From: CAYGKP01 sp964350605
GTDB lineage: Bacteria; Bacteroidota; Bacteroidia; Cytophagales; JAAEPT01
Length of the DNA stretch: 5,275 nucleotides
Direction: 5' to 3'
NCBI GenBank assembly: GCA_964350605.1
Contig: CAYGKP010000176.1
Span: 1-5,275 of the forward strand
In this document: positions 1-5,275 of the stretch, piece after piece
Numbering within the stretch: the first letter of the stretch is position 1
Layout: each line of letters opens with the position of its first letter
Notes under the pieces: model-generated
The model's input: only the letters and a program-made list of their open reading frames with translations
Database searches by the model: none
Told to the model about the DNA's origin: nothing
Program-made: the position numbers and the translations under genes

Positions 1-2
1 GA

Positions 3-1700
3 AAACTGTTGTTTCCGTTCACGGCTCGTGGGCGGTTCTACATCAAGAAATTCATCCGCCAGTTTGGGAAACTCATTTTCGGTGGGCGTGAACCTTCTTC
101 CTGGGCGGATCGTGCCAAACGCGGGGGCGACATCCGCGAGATCTACAATCAATTGTTGGCCCGCGAGCCCGATCCGAAGGAATTTGTTCGCCTCCACCGT
201 GACCGAGTCAAAAGCTGGGGTGGGCACGTACCGACTGTTGCGCTGACTTGGTTGGGCCGGGTGGCCGAAAGGGCACTGGCTGGAACACGGGACGATTTGG
301 ACCACCAGGTGCTCGACGAGTTGCCCGAGCGGGCCTTGGCACATGTTGCAAGTGCTTCGGAGGAGTTCATCTGGCTCATACGACCGGGGGACAACTACGA
401 CCCCACCTTGCTTTACCGCTACTTGGAACGCCTTCGTGTCGAGCCGGATTTGCGGGCGTTGTATTGCGACTGGGACCACCTGACCCGCGATGGCCTACGC
501 GAAGCCCCCCACTACCTAACCTCGCCCCAACCGGAGCTCTGGACGACGTATCCCAAGTTCTCTTCTGGTCTTTTAGTGCGCCGTAAGGCACTTGTCAAAG
601 CGTTGGCGCATGGACCACTTAGCGAGGAATGGCCCTATTGGGATCTCATGCTCCGCTTGTTGGACGAGGGGACAAAAGGCCTCGCACACGTGCCGGGCAT
701 CTTTGTTCACGAGTGGGAGGCGGGCCGTCCCTTGACCGAGGCTCGATTGAAAGCGGGTGTGCCAGTTGTCGAGGCGGCGATGGCGCGCTGGGGTCGCCCG
801 ACCCGAAAGGTGGTGCCCGACCCGGCACGGCCGTTATACCTGCCACGCTTCTCGGTGCCCAACGATGCACTGGTGTCGATTCTGGTGCCCACGCGGAACA
901 AATCGACCTTGTTAAAGGAGTGCCTAGACTCGTTGTTCGAACTGACCACAGGGGTGGACTACGAGGTCATCGTGATCGACAATGGAAGCGACGAGAAGAA
1001 GCTCTTCGAGCTGTTCGATCACTACCGCGAGACCCAGGGCCATCGGTTCTCGGTCCTGCGCGACGATGCGCCGTTCAACTTTGCGGCACTCAACAACAAA
1101 GCCGCACGTGCCGCGAAGGGGAACTACTTGCTGTGCCTGAACAACGACACAGTCATTCTGCATGAGGATTGGTTGGCGGCGATGGTGGAATACGCCCAGT
1201 GGCCAGAGATTGGAGTGGTGGGGGCCAAGCTGCTCTACGAGGACAACACGGTCCAACATGCGGGCGTGCGCTTATTCCCTGGCGGGCCTGCTGACCACAT
1301 GTACTTGGGCTACCCCAAAGACGCGCACGACGTGCACGACCTTTTGCAACGACCGGTTAACTACACAGCGGTTACGGGTGCCTGTCTGATGCTTCGCCGC
1401 GAGGTGTTCGAAGCCTTGGATGGGTATGACGAGCGCTTCCATGTCGCCCTCAACGACATTGATTTGTGCGTGCGGGCCGTTCATGCGGGGTCTGGGAACC
1501 TCTATCTGCCTCACGTCGAGGTGCGCCATCTCGAATCAAAATCGAGGGGTGCGAGTTATGCCAACCCCATTCATCGGGCCCAACTGCAGCGCGAAAATGC
1601 ACTGTTCATTGGCCGATGGAACGCCTGGGTCGAGCAGGATCCAGCCATCAACCCCTTGCTTGACGTTCACACCACCGACATTCTGCCCAGATTGTTGTAG
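3..1700 (+). CDS. Family 2 glycosyltransferase with a degenerate first GT-A unit and an intact second one (5' end probably truncated)
   Basis: Likely transfers a sugar from a nucleotide-sugar donor to a surface-glycan acceptor (O-antigen, rhamnan or capsule type), probably at the cytoplasmic side of the inner membrane. Residues are numbered from a TTG at 9. The C-terminal GT2 domain (about 286-515) is complete: VSILVPTRN (289-297), VIDNGS (322-327), the metal-binding DxD-equivalent LNND (377-380), TGACLMLRR (456-464), NDIDLCVR with the probable catalytic acidic residues (482-489), and RHLES (506-510). Upstream, residues 119-240 resemble the second half of another GT2 domain: IRPGDNYDP (124-132), ALYCDWDHL (150-158), SGLLVRRKAL (186-195). 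Its nucleotide-binding first half is shortened and unrecognisable. Residues 8-24 form a basic, aromatic, probably amphipathic stretch that could touch the membrane. The frame is open to the left edge, so the true start may lie outside; TTG at 9 or CTG at 6 are the only visible candidates. Acceptor and sugar cannot be read from sequence. The family call is firm; the pathway is inference. Confidence 0.93.
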   Translation, partial: KLLFPFTARGRFYIKKFIRQFGKLIFGGREPSSWADRAKRGGDIREIYNQLLAREPDPKEFVRLHRDRVKSWGGHVPTVALTWLGRVAERALAGTRDDLDHQVLDELPERALAHVASASEEFIWLIRPGDNYDPTLLYRYLERLRVEPDLRALYCDWDHLTRDGLREAPHYLTSPQPELWTTYPKFSSGLLVRRKALVKALAHGPLSEEWPYWDLMLRLLDEGTKGLAHVPGIFVHEWEAGRPLTEARLKAGVPVVEAAMARWGRPTRKVVPDPARPLYLPRFSVPNDALVSILVPTRNKSTLLKECLDSLFELTTGVDYEVIVIDNGSDEKKLFELFDHYRETQGHRFSVLRDDAPFNFAALNNKAARAAKGNYLLCLNNDTVILHEDWLAAMVEYAQWPEIGVVGAKLLYEDNTVQHAGVRLFPGGPADHMYLGYPKDAHDVHDLLQRPVNYTAVTGACLMLRREVFEALDGYDERFHVALNDIDLCVRAVHAGSGNLYLPHVEVRHLESKSRGASYANPIHRAQLQRENALFIGRWNAWVEQDPAINPLLDVHTTDILPRLL

Positions 1701-1714
1701 CCCCGACGCGCTTG
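1701..1714 (+). other. Tight gene junction and TTG start without Shine-Dalgarno
   Basis: Eleven bases lie between the TAG of the glycosyltransferase and the TTG that begins the DUF5686 gene. No purine-rich ribosome-binding motif precedes the TTG, as is common in Bacteroidota, where initiation often does not rely on pairing with 16S rRNA. An in-frame ATT at 1691 overlaps the upstream gene and would add seven residues; it is a less likely start. The junction has no room for a promoter or terminator, so the downstream gene is read from the upstream transcript. Confidence 0.55.
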
Positions 1715-4174
1715 ATCCGTTTTCCTCTCTCGTTGGTCGTTTTCTTGTCCCTGGCCCTCGGGCAGTTGTGGGGGCAATCGACTGTGGTTACCGGGGTGGT
1801 GTGGGACGATACCTACGACGAGTCCATGGCCCTCTCGAAGGTCTACTTCAAGGGAACTGATAAGGCGACCATTACCGACTTTGATGGCCTGTACCGCATC
1901 GAATTGACGGGCCAAAAGGCCGACACCCTGGTGTTCGAATCGGTGGGGTACGCGACCGAGTACCGCGCGGTGCGGCCCGGCGAGACCCAAACGATCAATG
2001 TCGGGCTGAGCGAGGTGATCAACGAGTTGGAGGAAGCGGTGATCGAAGGGCGTGAGAACCCGGCCTTCCCGATCATCCGAAAGTCCTTGGATCGCAAAGG
2101 ACAGAACGACCTGCGCCGATTGGAGGCCAGCTATTCCCAAGAGAGCTACAACCGCCTGGAGTTGTACTTGACCAGCTTGTCGGAAGGCTTCAAGGACCGC
2201 AAGGCCATGAAGCAACTCCGCGAGGTGCTCGGCGAGAACTACCTGATGGTCGACAGCGCGGGGAACGAGCGGTTGCCGGTCTACCTCTCCGAGACGATCT
2301 CGGAGCTGCACTGGCAAATGGACCCCCAAGAGCAGAAGGAAATCGTGCGGGCCACGCGCATCACGGGGGTGGGGGTCAGCGACGGGAGTCTGGTCAGCCA
2401 AATGGTCGGGGCCTCGTTCCACCTCTACAACTTCTATGACAATTGGGTCAACATCCTGGAAAAGGAGTTTGTCAGCCCCCTGGCCGAAAGCTGGCGAACG
2501 ACCTATTGGTACATCCTGGAAGACAGCTTGACGTCCGATTCGCAGTTGGTTTACCGCATCAGCTTCGAGCCCAAGCGGCCTTCGGAGTTGGCCTTCACCG
2601 GCACCATGTGGATCGACGGGCAGACCTATGGCCTCCAGCGCATGCGTGTGGGCATCAGCCCCGATGTGAACCTCAACTGGCTCGACACCATTGGCTTCGA
2701 TTTGACCTACGCCCAGTCGCCAGGGGGCGCGACGTTTGTGGAGACCAGCGACATTGAAATCAAGTTGACCGACCTGGGCGGTGCCACGCAGGCGGTTGTT
2801 GTGCATGCCCGCCAAGAGAACAACCTGATGGGAGCGGGCGAGCCCTTTCCGCGCAAGTTCTTTGATGTGCCCATCGAGGTGGACCCCGAGTCGCAAGACC
2901 GAACGCCGGAGTACTGGGCCGAAAAGCTGGGCCAGTTGACCGAGGCAGAGGAAGAACTCTTCGCCCGCATCGACACGCTGAAGGAATTGCCCGTGGTGCG
3001 CTCCTACATCGAGATTGCGAACACGATCATCTATGGGTTTAAGAAGCTCGGTCCCGTCGAGGTGGGGCCCTATGCCTACCTTTTGGCCCTCAACGACATC
3101 GAGGGCGTCCGCATGCGGATCGGGCTTCGCACGAACGAAGACTTCTCGAAGAAGTTCGAGGTGGGCGCGTTTGGGGCCTATGGCACGAAGGATGTCCGGT
3201 GGAAAGGGGATGGGTATGCGAAGTGGATTCCCTCAAAACGGCGTTGGACCGAAGTGGAATGGAACAGCCGCCACGACCTGGACCGCCTGGGCTTGACTGG
3301 TCGCTTAGCCAACCCACTAAACGAGGCAGCAGCCCGCTGGGGCATCCAGCGTGGCGGGTATTACCACACGCGCCATCGCTTTTCGGTGCTCCGACAAGTC
3401 TCCAAGTCCCTGGAACTGAAAGTGGCCGGGCAATGGCGTTTCCTGGACCCCCAGTTTGACTTTGCCTATCAGTCTGGCGTGGGGGAACGGTTCACATCGA
3501 TCACAACCAGCGAACTGGTGATCGAGGCCACCTATGCCTGGCACCGCCTGTACCTGCGCAACGGCAACCGCCGCCTCGACCTGGGCCCCGACAAAGGACC
3601 GGAACTGAAAGTTACCTATACCCGGGGGCTCAAAGGCGTGCTCGGGGGGCAGTTCGACTACAACAAGCTGGACGTTACGATTGAACAAGATGTGCCGATG
3701 GGAAAACTTGGCCAAGCGAAGTACGTCCTGGGTGGGGGACAGGTGTTCGACCCGGTGCCCTACCCGCTGTTGGAGGTTCACTTGGGGAATAACAGTCCGT
3801 TTTACAACTACTTGGCCTTCAATTTACTGCGGCCCTTCGAGTTGGTGTCCGACCGCTATGCCTCGTTCCAATACATCCACCACTTCGAGGGCTTGATCCT
3901 CAGCCGGATTCCCGTGCTGCGCCGCACCAATTGGCGGCTGGTGGCCAACTATTCGGCCCTGGTTGGGGAGTTCAACAACCAGAACCGCGTGCTGACCGCG
4001 ACCGACGTACCACAACTGGGCGGACTATCCGAGACACCGTACATGGAAGTCGGGTACGGCATCGAAAACATCTTTCGATTGCTTCGAGTCCAGGTGTTCC
4101 ATCGGTTGACCTATCGGGACGGCCCCGACCCGCGCAACTGGGGGGTATTGGGCACCATCCAATTGGTCCTGTAG
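1712..4174 (+). CDS. DUF5686 / carboxypeptidase-regulatory-like domain outer-membrane protein
   Basis: An exported Bacteroidota envelope protein of 820 residues, the usual size for DUF5686 proteins. No reaction is established for the family. Residues 1-22 are a signal peptide (Arg3, a hydrophobic core at 5-17, likely cleavage near 21-23). Residues 24-100 form a carboxypeptidase D regulatory-like beta-sandwich, with the typical ITDFDGLYRIEL (54-65) and VFESVGYAT (74-82). The DUF5686 part follows: ENPAFPIIRKSLDRK (115-129), a Tyr-rich segment (141-152), GTMWIDGQTYGLQRMRVGISP (near 297-317), FFDVPIEVDP (383-392) and a charged helical stretch (398-425). Residues about 440-820 alternate as beta-strands, with family hallmarks GLRTNEDFSKKFEVG (471-485), PYPLLEVHLGNN (683-694), ELVSDRYASFQYIHHFEG (710-727) and GYGIENIFRLLRVQVFHRLT (near 781-800), consistent with an outer-membrane barrel. 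There is no TonB-dependent plug domain, so it is not a SusC-type transporter. It begins 11 bases after the glycosyltransferase stop. The TTG start is chosen because it gives a complete signal peptide; the first in-frame ATG falls inside the first folded domain. Confidence 0.94.
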   Translation: MIRFPLSLVVFLSLALGQLWGQSTVVTGVVWDDTYDESMALSKVYFKGTDKATITDFDGLYRIELTGQKADTLVFESVGYATEYRAVRPGETQTINVGLSEVINELEEAVIEGRENPAFPIIRKSLDRKGQNDLRRLEASYSQESYNRLELYLTSLSEGFKDRKAMKQLREVLGENYLMVDSAGNERLPVYLSETISELHWQMDPQEQKEIVRATRITGVGVSDGSLVSQMVGASFHLYNFYDNWVNILEKEFVSPLAESWRTTYWYILEDSLTSDSQLVYRISFEPKRPSELAFTGTMWIDGQTYGLQRMRVGISPDVNLNWLDTIGFDLTYAQSPGGATFVETSDIEIKLTDLGGATQAVVVHARQENNLMGAGEPFPRKFFDVPIEVDPESQDRTPEYWAEKLGQLTEAEEELFARIDTLKELPVVRSYIEIANTIIYGFKKLGPVEVGPYAYLLALNDIEGVRMRIGLRTNEDFSKKFEVGAFGAYGTKDVRWKGDGYAKWIPSKRRWTEVEWNSRHDLDRLGLTGRLANPLNEAAARWGIQRGGYYHTRHRFSVLRQVSKSLELKVAGQWRFLDPQFDFAYQSGVGERFTSITTSELVIEATYAWHRLYLRNGNRRLDLGPDKGPELKVTYTRGLKGVLGGQFDYNKLDVTIEQDVPMGKLGQAKYVLGGGQVFDPVPYPLLEVHLGNNSPFYNYLAFNLLRPFELVSDRYASFQYIHHFEGLILSRIPVLRRTNWRLVANYSALVGEFNNQNRVLTATDVPQLGGLSETPYMEVGYGIENIFRLLRVQVFHRLTYRDGPDPRNWGVLGTIQLVL

Positions 4175-4185
4175 CTTTGCCGACG

Positions 4186-5275
4186 ATGCTGCGTTTGGGA
4201 TTCCTTTTGGCGATGTGTGGGGCCTTGGTCGGCCTCGGGGGCTGCGGTTCCTCACCTTTGGAATCGGGGCCGGATCTGTTTGCCTTTCCGACCAATGCCG
4301 ATTCCTTGGAGCGGGCTCAGATCGAGGCCTTAACCCACCGCTTGGGCATCGAGCGTGGCGACCCGGAATTGTTGCTTCGCCGTGGCCGCTTAAAGGCTGG
4401 GTTGGGTGAGCCACTGGAAGCTCTCAGTGACTACAGCGCGGCCCTGGAAGCCGCTCCAAACCACCAAGGGGTGTGGCTGGCGATGGCGGAAGTGTATTGG
4501 TCGATCGACTCCTTATCCGCTTCGCGCGAGGCGTTGACGAAGTTGGATACCCTCGCGTTGATCGAGTTGCCTGCGGCCTTTTTGTCCGCCCAACACCACT
4601 TCGAGGAAGGTGATCGCAAGGGACTGATCTTCGCTAGCATTCAAGTGCGCTATCACAGCCCACGCACGTACGAGGCTCTGGTTTGCGAATCGCTGGAAGC
4701 CTGGATGCGCGGCGACACGCTGGTGGCCTTCGCCAAATTGAAAGCCGCCCATCGCCGGGATCGTCGTCAGCCACAGGCACCCCACTACGGGTTGGAATTG
4801 GCGTTGTTGGCCGCCGACACAGTACGAGCGAAGGACTGGCTGGAGGCAATTCAAGCCAGCTACCGCCCGACGGCGCACCGAGCGCAATTGGCCGAATACT
4901 ACTGGCGCGTGGGGCAATGGGAAACAGCCAAAAGCGAAGTCAAAGCCACCTTGGCCCGCGACCCAGCGAACCTGCGGGCCCTTCGCATCAACTTGTATCT
5001 CGCGAACCGCGAAGTCGATCCGCTGGTCGCTGCACGGGCCGCAACGCGCTTGAAAGAAACCGATCCGACCCTGACCAAAGCCGATTGGTTGCGTGTCGGC
5101 GCGGCCTTTGAACGGGCGTACCAAACCAAAGAGGCCTTGGCTGCCTACCGCCTGGCGGCCAAAGGTCAAGCGATTGATCCCTGGCTTCGCGATAAGATCG
5201 ATAACTTGGACCTTCGATTGGCCCGCGAAGAACGCGCCGCGCTGGATCCAGCCCGCCCCCAAGTCTCCGCTCAAG
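4186..5275 (+). CDS. TPR-repeat lipoprotein, 3' end cut off by the window edge
   Basis: A reading frame open from ATG 4186 to the last base (363 codons, no stop). Residues 1-20 are a lipoprotein signal peptide: Arg3, a hydrophobic core, then LGGC with the lipidated cysteine at 20 (codon 4243-4245). The mature part is almost all helical, with TPR-like units. The clearest is about 60-93 (ELLLRRGRL..GLGEPLEAL..YSAALEAAP). Another is at 230-263 (LAEYYWRVGQWETAKSEVK..LARDP) and a weaker one at 297-331 (ADWLRVGAAFERAYQTKEALAAYRLA). TPR proteins hold other proteins together, so a scaffold or assembly factor at the envelope is the likely role; the partner is unknown. It starts 11 bases after the DUF5686 stop, so it is probably in the same transcript and may act with that barrel. 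A TTG at 4177 in the same frame is an alternative start that would add three residues. Residues after the cysteine (GSSPLESGPD) do not clearly match known Bacteroidota surface-export signals, so periplasmic or surface-exposed placement is undecided. Confidence 0.88.
   Translation, partial: MLRLGFLLAMCGALVGLGGCGSSPLESGPDLFAFPTNADSLERAQIEALTHRLGIERGDPELLLRRGRLKAGLGEPLEALSDYSAALEAAPNHQGVWLAMAEVYWSIDSLSASREALTKLDTLALIELPAAFLSAQHHFEEGDRKGLIFASIQVRYHSPRTYEALVCESLEAWMRGDTLVAFAKLKAAHRRDRRQPQAPHYGLELALLAADTVRAKDWLEAIQASYRPTAHRAQLAEYYWRVGQWETAKSEVKATLARDPANLRALRINLYLANREVDPLVAARAATRLKETDPTLTKADWLRVGAAFERAYQTKEALAAYRLAAKGQAIDPWLRDKIDNLDLRLAREERAALDPARPQVSAQ

Noticed and set aside
629..1165. Open reading frame of 178 codons on the + strand inside the glycosyltransferase gene
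   Set aside because: It is an out-of-frame shadow. The glycosyltransferase frame has conserved motifs across the same region, and this product is Arg/Gly-rich without domains.
1667..2896. Open reading frame of about 409 codons on the - strand, opposite the DUF5686 gene
   Set aside because: The + strand frame shows unambiguous family motifs throughout. The antisense product has no recognisable domain and is rich in His, Gln, Leu and Val, as expected from reading GC-rich coding DNA backwards.
4175..4185. Possible promoter or terminator between the DUF5686 and lipoprotein genes
   Set aside because: Only 11 bases are available, with no inverted repeat, T-tract or Bacteroidota-type -7/-33 elements.
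4215..4409. Short + strand open frame at the start of the lipoprotein gene
   Set aside because: It overlaps the lipoprotein signal peptide and first TPR in another frame and has no supporting motif.
4513..5274. Open reading frame of about 253 codons on the - strand at the right end
   Set aside because: It lies wholly opposite the TPR lipoprotein, which has a signal peptide, lipobox and repeats. The antisense product is low-complexity (Gly, Gln, Phe, Arg) with no motif.
1..5275. Possible novel mobile or defence system
   Set aside because: No integrase, transposase, nuclease, helicase, repeat array or attachment-like repeats are visible; base composition and codon use look uniform across the three genes.

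Overview
The window is a GC-rich stretch (roughly 60% GC by eye) with three genes, all on the + strand and packed head to tail. Both outer genes run off the ends, so it looks like a fragment of a longer operon. The middle gene is a full-length DUF5686/carboxypeptidase-regulatory-like outer-membrane protein, a family characteristic of Bacteroidota. None of the visible gene starts has a Shine-Dalgarno sequence, and one start is TTG, which also fits that phylum. The GC content is high for Bacteroidota, so an uncultured, GC-rich lineage is likely; nothing here fixes a genus.

Layout. Positions 3-1700 hold a family 2 glycosyltransferase with two GT-A-like units. The C-terminal unit keeps all expected motifs, while the N-terminal one is shortened and probably inactive. 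Positions 1712-4174 hold the DUF5686 protein: signal peptide, small beta-sandwich domain, periplasmic region, then a C-terminal beta-barrel. From 4186 to the right edge is the start of a lipoprotein built of TPR-like helical repeats. Only 11 bases separate each pair of genes, with no room for a promoter or terminator, so the three are very probably co-transcribed.

How they may work together. All three point to the cell envelope: a sugar transferase (cytoplasmic or inner-membrane face), an outer-membrane barrel and a lipid-anchored scaffold. A shared role in making or displaying a surface glycan is possible, but this is inference from gene order alone. Operon-like spacing in Bacteroidota can also join unrelated genes.

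I see no RNA gene, mobile element, CRISPR array, significant repeat, promoter or terminator. There is no clear sign of a previously undescribed system. The points most worth a second look are the eroded first domain of the glycosyltransferase, the conserved-but-uncharacterised barrel protein, and its pairing with a TPR lipoprotein.
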